In this document: positions 17,264-27,468 of the stretch, piece after piece
Layout: every line of letters begins with the position of its first letter
Numbering within the stretch: position 1 is the first letter of the stretch
DNA from: Streptomyces sp. I6
GTDB lineage: Bacteria; Actinomycetota; Actinomycetes; Streptomycetales; Streptomycetaceae
Length of the DNA: 64,000 nucleotides
Assembly: GCA_003725745.1 (NCBI GenBank)
Contig: RHDP01000001.1
Location: 6,303,501 to 6,367,500, forward strand
Direction: 5' to 3'
Made by a program: the position numbers and the translations under genes
Notes under the pieces: generated by a model
What the model saw: the letters and a program-made list of their open reading frames with translations, nothing else
The model's database searches: none
What the model was told of the DNA's origin: nothing

Positions 17264-18094
17264 TCAGGCGGGCCTGTCCGCGCCCAGCAGCTCGGTCACC
17301 GTGCGGGTGACACCCGGGTCGCGCAGCAGGTCGACGTGCGGGACGTCGACGCGCAGTTCCCGGCCCACGGCGATGTCCTGGCCGGCCGCCCGGGAGCCGT
17401 TCAGACCGCTCGTGGGCGACGAGGACGTGACGACGACGGCCTCCCGCCACGCGGGCAGCGGGTCGATGTCTGCGGCCGCGATCAGATAGCCGACGAACGA
17501 CGCGAAGACCGCGGTGATCTCCTCCGTCCGCCTGTCGTCCAGCTCCAGCCGGTCGAAGGCGGGCTTGGCGGTACGCCGGTACACGTCGAGGAGTTCGGCG
17601 CCCAGCGCGGCCATCGTCGTGTGCTGCTCGTGCGCCCGCCGCGCCTCGTCCGCCGCCTGCGCGGTCTCCTCGGCACTCAGCAGGGCGGACATGGAGTCGA
17701 GGACCTTGTGGAACTGCGAGTACAGGGTCAGCGGGCCGGACTGCTCGGGGTCGAACAGCACCAGCGCGGGCGCCTGTTCCTGCCGGGCGGCGAGGCGCTG
17801 CGCGATCGCGCCCGCGTAGACGCCGCCGACACAGAAGCCGAACACCGCGCGGACCGGGCGGCCGTCGGCCGCCACCTCCTCCAGCCACCGCTCGACGGGA
17901 TCGGCATCGCCGGCACCGGTCCCGGCCTCCTGGGGAATCGTCTCCCAGATCGAGCAGGGCAGCAGGTCACCCAGACCCGAGGCCAGATCGGTGAAGCGGC
18001 CCTCGGCCCGGCCGGTGGCGTCGAAGTCCACGGCGAGCACGAGCTCCTGCGCGTCCGCGTTGCCGAGAACCCGCCACGTCTGCGGATCGGTCAT
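17264..18094 (-). CDS. trdC: Dieckmann cyclase, alpha/beta-hydrolase fold with Cys triad (TrdC-type)
   Basis: The 276-residue protein has an alpha/beta-hydrolase nucleophile elbow that reads GFCVGG, with Cys88 in place of the usual Ser. A candidate acid is Asp115 (LVLFDPEQ), 27 residues later, and a candidate base is His253 (VDVPHVDLLRDPGV) near the C terminus. TrdC/NcmC-type Dieckmann cyclases are a Cys-His-Asp hydrolase-like family that release tetramate and pyridone polyketides from the NRPS carrier by C-C bond formation. I chose ATG 18094. An in-frame start at 18256 would add a low-complexity Ser/Pro/Asn leader encoded by tandem repeats and is unlikely. It sits directly before the NRPS gene, its partner. 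Confidence 0.85.
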   Translation of the reverse strand: MTDPQTWRVLGNADAQELVLAVDFDATGRAEGRFTDLASGLGDLLPCSIWETIPQEAGTGAGDADPVERWLEEVAADGRPVRAVFGFCVGGVYAGAIAQRLAARQEQAPALVLFDPEQSGPLTLYSQFHKVLDSMSALLSAEETAQAADEARRAHEQHTTMAALGAELLDVYRRTAKPAFDRLELDDRRTEEITAVFASFVGYLIAAADIDPLPAWREAVVVTSSSPTSGLNGSRAAGQDIAVGRELRVDVPHVDLLRDPGVTRTVTELLGADRPA

Positions 18095-18117
18095 GGTTCG
18101 GGATCCCCCATGGTCTG

Positions 18118-18257
18118 TGGAAAACACTGCGTTCGGTTCGGTGGAAAACGGTGGACTCGCGTTCGTGGAGAACGGTGAATGCACGTCCGAGGACGGTGGA
18201 TTCGTGTTCGGGGACGGTGAATTCGCGTCCGTGGAATACGGAGAATGCGCGGTCACG
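18118..18257. repeat. degenerate 21-24 bp tandem repeats upstream of the Dieckmann cyclase gene
   Basis: At least five units resembling GCGTTCGTGGAGAACGGTGAATGC run through the 192-bp gap between the type II thioesterase stop and the cyclase start. All units are multiples of three long and leave a minus-strand frame open, which creates an artificial N-terminal extension. Confidence 0.7.
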
Positions 18258-18286
18258 CTAACTTCGCCTCCTGGCTCGGATAACCC

Positions 18287-19063
18287 CTAGCCGACCCCTG
18301 CGACCCCCAGCCGCGTGGCCAGCACCTCGGCGACCGCGTCGGTCTGCTCCGAGACGTAGAAGTGACCGCCGCCGAAGACCCGCAGGTCGAACGGTCCGGT
18401 GGTGTGCTCCTGCCAGGCCCGGGCCTCCTCCACGGTGGTCTTCGGGTCGTTGTCGCCGGTCAGCGCGACGACGGGGCAGCCGACGGCCGCGCCCGGCGCG
18501 CTGCGGTAGCGCTCGATCGCCTTGTAGTCGGCCCGCAGGGACGGCAGGAACATCCGGACGATGTCCTCGTCGTCCAGCGCCGCCTGCGCGGTGCCGTCCA
18601 GGGCGCGGATCTCCCGCAGCAGCGCGTCGTCGCCCTTGCGGTGCAGGTCCTCGCTGCGATGCCGGGAGGGGGCCCGGCGCCCCGACACGAACAGGGACAC
18701 GGGCGTCACGCCCGCCCGCTGCTCCAGCCGCGCGGCCACCTCGAAGGCGACGGACGCGCCCATGCTGTGCCCGAACAGGGCGAGCGGGCGGTCGGTGCCG
18801 ACAGCCTCGACGACCGCGTCGAACGCGGCGTCGGCCAGTTCGTCCAGATCCTCGAAGGCGGGCTCCCGGTGCCGGTCCTGACGGCCGGGATACTGCACGG
18901 CCACCACGTCCAGCCGCCCGGCGAGCGCCCGGGACAGCGCGTGGAAGGACGTGGCCGAGCCGCCGGCGTGCGGGAAGCACACCAGGGTGACACCGTCGGC
19001 GGGCGCCGGCTGGTAGCGGCGGATCCAGGGGCTCTCGACGGGTGCGGTACGTGTGGGGGTCAT
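18287..19063 (-). CDS. type II thioesterase (RifR/GrsT family)
   Basis: The 258-residue stand-alone thioesterase has the lead-in LVCFPHAGGSA, the nucleophile elbow FGHSMGAS and the catalytic His in GGGHFYVSEQ. Such proteins remove stalled or wrongly primed acyl groups from PKS and NRPS carrier proteins rather than releasing the final product. Its ATG (19063) overlaps the stop of the last PKS gene as ATGA, with AGAGGA upstream, so it is translated together with the PKS. It occupies the trdB position. Confidence 0.9.
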   Translation of the reverse strand: MTPTRTAPVESPWIRRYQPAPADGVTLVCFPHAGGSATSFHALSRALAGRLDVVAVQYPGRQDRHREPAFEDLDELADAAFDAVVEAVGTDRPLALFGHSMGASVAFEVAARLEQRAGVTPVSLFVSGRRAPSRHRSEDLHRKGDDALLREIRALDGTAQAALDDEDIVRMFLPSLRADYKAIERYRSAPGAAVGCPVVALTGDNDPKTTVEEARAWQEHTTGPFDLRVFGGGHFYVSEQTDAVAEVLATRLGVAGVG

Positions 19064-22000
19064 GACGCGGTCCTCTTCGTTTCCTCGTGCAGGTGCGCGG
19101 CGAGCTCCGCCGGCGTGGGGTGGTCGTAGATCAGCGTGGGCGGCAGGTCGAGGCCCGTGACCTTGGTGAGCCGGGCGCTCAGCTCGACGGCCGTCAGTGA
19201 GGCGAACCCGGCGTCCAGGAAGTCCTGTTCGGTCGGCAGAGCGTGCGGGTCGGCGTGCCCGAGCACCGCGGACGCGGCCGACCGCACCGCCTCCAGCAGC
19301 AGCGCCGGCCGCTCGTCCTCGGACGCCTCGGCCAGGGCCCGCGCCAGGTCCCCGTCTTCCCCGGACGGCTGGGTGTCCTCCGGCGCCTGCGTGGCGGCGG
19401 GGGCGCGGCTGTGGTCCCACGCCGACAGCAGCGACAGCACCGTGTTCAGGGAGTCGGCCTCACGGGCGGAGTCGACGTCGAGCAGCGCGGCCAGAGCACC
19501 GACGTCCCGGCTGTCGACAGCGCGCCAGAACCGCCGCTCCAGGTCGCTGCCGCCGGCCGGCGCCTGCTGCGGCCCCGACGGCAGCCAGTACGCCGTGCGC
19601 TGGAAGGCGTACGTCGGCAGCTCCACCGTACGGGCGCCGGTCGGGGCGAACACCGCCGCCCAGTCCGGGGACACACCGTGGACGTGCAGTTCGGCGACGG
19701 CCGTGGCCAGCGCCCGGGCGTCGGCGCGGTCGCGCCGCTGGACGGGCACCACCAGCGCCTGACCGCCGAGGCACTCCCGGGCCATCGCGGCCAGCACCGA
19801 GTCCGGGCCGACCTCGACGTACGCGGTGACGCCCTCCTTCTCCAGATGCGTCAGCTGATCGGCGAAACGCACCGCCTCCCGCGCGTGCCGCACCCAGTAG
19901 CCGGGATCCTGGAGCAGCCCGTCCGACGCCGTCTCCCCGGTGACGTCGGAGACGACCGGGATACGCGGCGCCCGGTACGACACCTCGCGCGCGACCGCCG
20001 CGAACTCGTCGAGCACCGGATTAAGCAGCGGCGAGTGGAAGGCGTGACTGACCCGCAGCCGCCGGGTCCTGCGGCCCAGACCCTTGAAGTGCGCGGCGAT
20101 CTCCTCGACCGCGCCCTCACGGCCCGACACGACCACGGCCGACGGCCCGTTGACCGCGGCCACCTCCACCTCGTGCGTCCGCCCGGACAGCAGCGGCAGC
20201 ACCTCACCCTCGGCCGCCTGCAGCGAGGCCATGGCCCCGTTCGCGGGCAGCGACTGCATCAGCCGGCCACGGGCCGCCACGAGCCGCGCCGCGTCGGGCA
20301 GGTCGAAGACCCCGGCGACATGGGCCGCCGCCAGCTCACCGATCGAGTGCCCCGCCAGCAGCTCGGGTCGCAGCCCCCACGCCTCAAGCAGCCGGAACAG
20401 CGCCACCTCGACGGCGAACAGGGCGGGCTGTGCGTACTCGGTGCGGTCCAGCAGCTCCGCCTCCGGGGAGCCGGTCTCCGCGAACACCACCTTGGCCAGG
20501 GGCCGTTCCAGCAGCGGTCCGAACTGCGCGCAGACCTCGTCGAACGCCGCCGCGAACACCTCGGACGAGGCGTACAGCTCCCGGCACATCCCGGGTCGCT
20601 GGGTGCCCTGCCCCGAGAACAGGAAGGCGACCTTGTGACCGCCCGCGGCGGCACCCGTCACCACGGACGGCGAACCCTCGCCCTGGGCCAGCGCCTCAAG
20701 CGCCGCGAGCCGCTCCGCCGGGTCGTCGCCGAGCACCGCACCCCGGTACGCGAACGGGGACCGGGTCGTGGCCAGCGACAGCCCGACCTGCGCGGCAGTC
20801 AGCTCCGGCCGCTCCTGTACGAAGTCCCGCAGCCGGGCGGCCTGGGCGCGAAGGGCCTGCGGACTTCTGCCGGACAGCACCCACGGCAGAGCGACGACCT
20901 TGCCCGGCTCGCCCTCCTCGGTCCCGGTCTCGTCCGGCGCGGCCTGCTCCAGGACGACATGGGCGTTGGTCCCGCTGATCCCGAACGACGACACGGCCGC
21001 CCGCCGGGCACGGCCGGTCTCCGGCCACTCGGTGGTCTCCGACAGCAGCGAGACGGCTCCGCAGTCCCAGTCGACGTGGGTGGAGGGGGTGTCGACGTGG
21101 AGAGTCCGGGGGAGGAGACCGTGGCGCATGGCCATGACCATCTTGATGACGCCGCCGACACCGGCGGCGGCCTGGGTGTGACCGATGTTGGACTTCAACG
21201 AGCCCAGCCACAGCGGCTGTTCGTCGGTGTGCTCCTGCCCGTACGTCGCCAGCAGCGCCTGGGCCTCGATGGGGTCGCCGAGGCTGGTGCCGGTGCCGTG
21301 GGCCTCGACCGCGTCGACGTCCGCTCCGGTCAGCCCCGCACTGGACAGCGCCTGGCGGATCACCCGCTGCTGCGCGGGACCGTTGGGGGCGGTGAGACCG
21401 TTGCTCGCGCCGTCCTGGTTCACCGCGCTGCCCCGCACCACCGCCAGCACCGGGTGGCCGTTGCGGCGCGCGTCCGACAGCCGCTCCAGCAGCACGACAC
21501 CCGCGCCCTCGCCCCAGCCCGTGCCGTCCGCGGAGTCCGCGAACGCCTTGCACCGCCCGTCGCGGGCCAGCCCCCGCTGCCGGCTGAACCCGATGAACGT
21601 ACCGGGCGTGGTCATCACGGTCACGCCGCCCGCGAGCGCCAGCGAGCACTCGCCGTTGCGCAGCGACTGCGCGGCCAGATGAAGGGCCACCAGCGAGGAG
21701 GAACAGGCCGTGTCGACCGTGATGGCCGGGCCTTCCAGACCCAGGTGGTACGCCACCCGGCCGGAGGCGATGCTGCCGGAACTGCCGTTGCCGAGGAACG
21801 CCTCCAGCCCCTCCGGCACCTCGGTGACCTGCGTGCCGTAGTCGTGGTACATGACGCCGGCGAAGACGCCCGTACGGCTGCCCCGCAGGGTCCGCGGGTC
21901 GATGCCGGCCCGCTCCACGGCCTCCCAGGAGGTCTCCAGGAGCAGGCGCTGCTGCGGGTCCATGGCGAGCGCCTCACGGGGCGAGATCCCGAAGAACCCC

Positions 22001-22220
22001 GCGTCGAACTCGGCGGCGTCGTACAGGAATCCGCCTGACACCGCGTACGTCGTGCCGGGGTGGTCGGGGTTCGGGTGGTACAACGCCTCCGTGTCCCAGC
22101 CGCGGCCGGCCGGGAACCCGGAGATCGCGTCGCCACCGGAGCGCACCAGCCGCCACAGGTCCTCCGGAGTGCGCACCCCGCCCGGATAACGGCAGGCCAT
22201 GGCCACGACGGCCACCGCGT
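19060..22220 (-). other. PKS module 7: KS-AT(malonyl)-ACP
   Basis: The KS active site is [13 protein letters not shown]. The AT has GHSIGE and HAFH. The ACP ([11 protein letters not shown], about 19180-19215) ends the protein. Without reductive domains it leaves the C1 ketone that becomes the acyl group of the tetramic acid. Confidence 0.85.
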
Positions 22221-25200
22221 CCTCGTCCGGGTCCTGGTCGCTGCGCCGAGCCGGGCCGGCCGCGGTGCCGGGCTCGTCACCGAGGGCCTCGGTGAGCAGA
22301 TACCGGGCCAGTTCGACCGGGCTCGGGTGGTCGAACACCAGCGTGGCGGGCAGCCGCAGCCCGGTGGCCGTGTTGAGCCGGTTGCGCAGCTCGATGCCCG
22401 TCAGCGAGTCGAACCCCAGGTCCCTGAAGCTGAGTTCCGCCTCGACACCCCCGGCGCCGGCATACCCCAGGATCCCTGCGGTGTGCTCCCGCACCAGGCC
22501 GAGCACGAACGCCATCCGCTCGGCAGGCTCCAACTCGATCAGCCGGGCGGCCAGGGAACGGCCCTGCGGTTCGGCTCCCTCCCGGGCGGCGGCGCGGCGC
22601 ACCTGGCGGCGGACCAGCCCGCGCAGCAGCGCCGGCACGGGCTCCTCCGCGCCGAGGGAACGCCGCAGCGCCGCCACGTCGAGCCGGATCGGCAGCAGGT
22701 GCGGCTCGCCCGACGCACACGCGGTGTCGAACAGCGCCAGCCCCTCGGCCGCGGAGAGCCCGGACACTCCGTGGCGGGTCATGCGGTGGAGGTCGGTGTG
22801 GGTGAGGTTGCCGGTCATGGTGGAGCGGTCTTCCCACAGGCCCCAGCCGAGGGAGAGGGCGGGTTGGCCGTGGGTGTGACGGTGGTGGGCGAGGGTGTCG
22901 AGGAAGGTGTTGGCGGCGGCGTAGGCGGCTTGTCCGGGTCCGCCGAAGGTGGCGGCGGCGGAGGAGAAGAGGATGAAGGCTTCGAGGTGGGGGGTGTGTT
23001 GGGTGGTGAGTTCGTGCAGGAGGAGGGCGCCGTCGAGTTTGGGGTTGAGGACGGTGTCGAGGTGGTGGGTGGTGAGGGTGTCGAGGGTGGCGTCGTGGAG
23101 GGTGGCGGCGGTGTGGATGACGGCGGTGATGGGGTGGTGGGTGAGGGTGTGGGTGAGGGTGTCGGGGTCGGTGACGTCGCCGGTGACGATGGTGGTGTGG
23201 GCGCCGAGTTCGTCGAGTGTGGTGGCGAGGGTGTGGGCGGGGCGTCGGGAGAGGAGGATGAGGTTTTGGACGTGGTGGTGGGTGACGAGGTGGTGGGCGA
23301 GGAGTCCGGCGAGGGTGCCGGTGGCGCCGGTGATCAGGACGGTGCTGTCGGGTGGAAGGCGGGGGTCGACTCCGGGGCGGGGTGGAGGGTGGTGCGGGCG
23401 AGGCGCGGTACGAGGTACTTGCTGTCGCGGATGGCGATTTGGGGTTCGCCGGTGGTGAGGGCGGTGGGTAGGTCGGGGGTGTGGTGGTCGGTGTCGATGA
23501 GGACGAGTCGGTCGGGGTGTTCGGACTGGGCGGAGCGGATCAGGCCCCAGATGGCGGCGTGTTCGAGGTCGGGTGTGTCGTCGGGTGAGGTGACGACGGC
23601 GTTGCGGGTGAGCAGGACCAGTCGGGAGTCGGCGAACCGCTCCTCCGCCAACCAGCCCTTGACCAGGTCCAACGCCCAATACAGTGACGCCCGTTCACCT
23701 GGTGGGCAAGGAGCGACCACGACCTTGGGAGCCGACAGGCCGTCGAGGCCCTCACCGGCGGACAGCCAGACCGGTTCCGGCCCCTCCGGCCGCGCGGCCT
23801 CGACGGGTACCCACTCCACGCGGAACAGCGCGTCGCGCAGGGTCGCCGCGGCTGCGGCCTCCGCCGCTCGGCCGGACAGCGGCCGCAGCGCGAGCGAGTC
23901 GACGGTCAGGACCGGACTGCCCAGGGCGTCCGCCGCGTCGAGCCGTACCTCCTCCTGACCGGTCACGGTCAGCCGAACCCGCAGTACGGTCGCGCCCGTG
24001 GCGTGCAGGCGTACACCCCGCCAGGAGAACGGCATCAGTGCCGGAGCGCCGTCCTCGGCCAGGCTGCCGAGGCCGACCGTCTGCAGCGCCGCGTCGAACA
24101 GGGCGGGGTGCAGCTCGAAGTCCGCCGCGTTCTCCGCCAGGTCCGCCGGCAGGGTGACCTCGGCGAACACCTCGTCACCGCGCCGCCACGCCGCCCGCAG
24201 GCCCTGGAACTCCGGGCCGTACTCGAAGCCGCTCTCCCGGAACCGCTCGTAGCGGCCCTCGATGTCCAGCGGCTCGGCCCCGGCCGGCGGCCAGGCCCCG
24301 CTGAGGTCCTGCCCGGCGTCGGCGCGGTCCGGGCTCAGGGTGCCGCTCGCGTGGCGCTTCCACGGCAGGCCGTCCTGCGCCGTGTCCCCGTCGGGCCGCG
24401 CGTGCACGGTCAGCGTGCGCCGACCCGACGCGTCGGCAGCACCGACCCGTACCCGGAGTCGTAGGCCACCGTCCTCGGGCAGCACCAGCGGCGCCTCCAG
24501 AGTCAGTTCCTCCAGCAGCGGGCAACCCGCCCTGTCCCCGGCCCGTACGGCCAGCTCGGCCAGCGCGGTGCCGGGCAGCAGGGCCGCGCCCTCGACCCGG
24601 TGACCGCGGATCCACGGCTGGGCGGCGAGCGAGACCCAGCTGGTGAACAGCAGCTCGTCGCCGTCGGCGCTCTCCAGTACGGCACCCAGCAGCGGATGGT
24701 CCACCGACTCCAGGCCGAGCGAGCGTACGTCCCCGGCCGCACCGGAGGAGGCCTTCGGCCAGTAGCGCTGCCGCTGGAAGGGGTAGGTCGGCAGATCCAC
24801 CCGCCGGGCACCGCTGCCGGCGAACAACGCCGCCCAGTCGACCCGGGCGCCGCGGGCGAACACCGTCGCCACCGCCTCCACCACGGACTCCGGCTCGGCG
24901 CGGTCCCGCCGCAGCGCGGCGGCGAACGCCACGGCTTCGCCGGGCAGGCAGTCCTGGCCCATGCCGGAGAGCACCCCGCCGGGACCGAGTTCCAGGCAGC
25001 TGCCGACGCCCAGTTCGCCCAGCGTCCGCACGCCGTCGGCGAACCGCACGGCCTGCCGCACATGGCGCACCCAGTAGTCCGGGTCGGTCAGCTCCTCCGC
25101 GGTCGCCGTACGGCCGGTCACATCGGAGACGACCGGGATCAGCGGATCGCTGTACCGCAGCGAGCGCGCGACGGTCCGGAAGTCGTCGAGCATGGCGTCC

Positions 25201-27464
25201 ATGCGGGGCGAGTGGAAGGCATGGCTGACGTTGAGCCGCTTGGTGCGTCGGCCGCGCTCGGCGAGTTCGGCGGCCACCGCGAGCACCGTCTCTTCGTCGC
25301 CCGACACGACGACGGACCGCGGCCCGTTGACGGCGGCGACGGACACCCGGTCCGTGTGTCCGGCCAGCACCTCCATGACCTCGTCCTCGGTCGCGCGTAC
25401 GGACACCATCGCCCCGCCCGTCGGCAGCTCCTGCATCAGCCGGCCGCGCGCGGCCACCAGCGCGCAGGCGTCCGGCAGGCTCAGCACCCCCGCCACATGG
25501 GCCGCCGCCAGCTCGCCGACGGAGTGGCCCAGCAGCGCGGCGGGACGCAGGCCCCATGCCTCTACCAGCCGGAACAGCGCGACCTCGACGGCGAACAGCC
25601 CTGCCTGGGTGTACCGCGTCCGGTCCAGGAGCTCCGCCTCGGCCGTGCCCGGCTCGGCGAACACCACCTCACGCAGCGGACGGTCCAGGTGCGGGTCCAG
25701 GGCGGCGCAGACCTCGTCGAAGGCGGCGGCGAACACCGGGTAGGCAGCGTGGAGTTCACGTCCCATGCCCGGGTACTGGCTGCCCTGCCCGGTGAAGAGG
25801 AAGGCCGTCCGGGCCGCGCGGTGACCCGCGCCCGTCACCAGCCCCGGAGCCGCGTCCCTGCCCTCGGCGAGCGCGGCCAGCGCCGTGTCGAGCCCGCCGG
25901 GACCGCTGTTGTGCAGCACCGCGCGGTGCTCGAAGACCGAACGCCCCGTGGCCAGCGAGAAGCCGACATCGGCGGGATCCGTCTGGACGAACTCCCCCAG
26001 CCGTGCCGCCTGTTCGCGCAACGCGTCCGCCGACCGCGCGGACAGCACCCACGGCACGACCGGCATCCCGGCCCCGCGCTCCGGCACGTCCTCGGTGGAC
26101 ACGTTCCCCGGGGCCTCTTCCAGGACGGCGTGCGTGTTCGTGCCGCTCACGCCGAAGGACGACACGGCCGCACGGCGCGGCCGGTCGGCGGCCGGCCAGG
26201 GCCGCTCCTCGGTCAGCAGCGAGACGGCTCCGGAGTCCCAGTCGACGTGGCTGGAGGGGGTGTCGACATGGAGGGTCCGGGGGAGCACACCATGGCGCAT
26301 GGCCATGACCATCTTGATGACGCCGCCGACGCCGGCGGCGGCCTGGGTGTGGCCGATGTTGGACTTCAACGAGCCGAGCCACAGAGGCTGTTCGTCGGTG
26401 TGGTCCTGGCCGTAGGTGGCAAGGAGGGCCTGGGCCTCGATGGGGTCGCCGAGAGTGGTGCCGGTGCCGTGGGCCTCGACGACGTCCACGTCCGCACCGG
26501 TCAGCCCGGCGGCGACCAGCGCGTCCCGGATCACCCGCTCCTGGGCGGGACCGTTGGGGGCGGTCAGGCCGTTGCTGGCGCCGTCCTGGTTGGCCGCCGT
26601 GGAGCGGACCACCGCGAGCACCGGGTGGCCGTTGCGGCGCGCGTCCGACAGCCGCTCCAGCAGCAGCAGACCCACGCCCTCCGACAGGCTGGTCCCGTCG
26701 GCGCTGTCCGCGAACGCCTTGCAGCGTCCGTCCGGGGCCAGTCCGTGCCCCTGCCCCCGGCTGAACTCGTCGAACAGCGTCGGCGTCGACATCACCGCCA
26801 CGCCCCCGGCGAGCGCCAGCGAGCACTCCCCGTTGCGCAGCGACTGCACCGCCAGATGCAGCGCGATCAACGAGGACGAGCAGGCGGTGTCGACCGTCAC
26901 CGCGGGCCCCTCCAGGCCGAGCGTGTAGGCCACCCGGCCGGAGGCGACGCTGCCCGCGCTGCCGTTGTAGACATAGCCCTCGACGGCGTCCGGCGACGCG
27001 TCGACCAGCGTGCCGTAGTCGTGGTACATCACACCGGCGAAGACGCCCGTACGGCTGCCCCGCAGGGACTGGGGGTTGATGCCGGCCCGCTCGAAGGCCT
27101 CCCAGGAGGTCTCCAGGAGCAGGCGCTGCTGCGGGTCCATGGCGAGCGCCTCACGGGGCGAGATCCCGAAGAACGCCGGGTCGAAGTCGGCGGCGTCGTA
27201 CAGGAATCCGCCGTGGTCGTAGAGCCCGTCCAGCTCCCAGCCGCGATCGGTCGGGAATTCGGACACCGCGTCCTCGCCCGCGGCCACCAGCCGCCACAGG
27301 TCCTGCGGCGTGCGTACGCCGCCCGGGTAGCGGCAGCTCATCGCGACGATCGCGATCGGCTCCCGGCCGCGCTCGGTGAGCTCACGGTTGTGCTGCCGCA
27401 GCCGCTCGGTCTCCTTCAGGGACGCCCGCAGGGCGGCGACGACCTTGTCGTTGGGGTTGCTCAT
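19060..27464 (-). CDS. trdAIII: type I polyketide synthase, modules 6-7 (one apparent frameshift)
   Basis: ATG 27464 lies four bases after the stop of the previous PKS gene. The N terminus ([22 protein letters not shown]) is a coiled-coil docking helix. Domain order is KS-AT-DH-KR-ACP (module 6) then KS-AT-ACP (module 7). A one-base loss in the G-run at 23350-23352, at the start of KR6, breaks the frame; restored, the product is 2801 residues. Both ATs have GHS and HAFH and should take malonyl-CoA. Module 7 has no ketoreductase and no thioesterase, so it hands a beta-keto thioester to the NRPS. The final ACP reads AGFASL, with the phosphopantetheine Ser kept. It ends in an ATGA overlap with the type II thioesterase. 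Confidence 0.88.
22221..27464 (-). other. PKS module 6: KS-AT(malonyl)-DH-KR-ACP
   Basis: The AT has GHSVGE and HAFH. DH motifs [10 protein letters not shown] and DAALQ are intact. The KR has GATGTLAG, Tyr in [11 protein letters not shown] and a B-type-like LHD. The ACP Ser is in DLGFDSLTG near 22410. It predicts the C2=C3 double bond of the dienoyl arm. Confidence 0.85.
22661..23671 (-). repeat. 1.01-kb near-identical block, copy in module 6 (KR region)
   Basis: It matches 28007-29017 in module 5 at a constant offset of 5346 bp, with only a few differences that I could find. It covers the end of the pre-KR structural region, the KR and part of the KR-ACP linker. Confidence 0.85.
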
Positions 27465-27468
27465 GGGG

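Noticed and set aside
19180-19215. Inactive carrier protein in module 7 because GFDSL reads GFASL
   Set aside because: The phosphopantetheine Ser is present; the preceding residue varies in functional carrier proteins.
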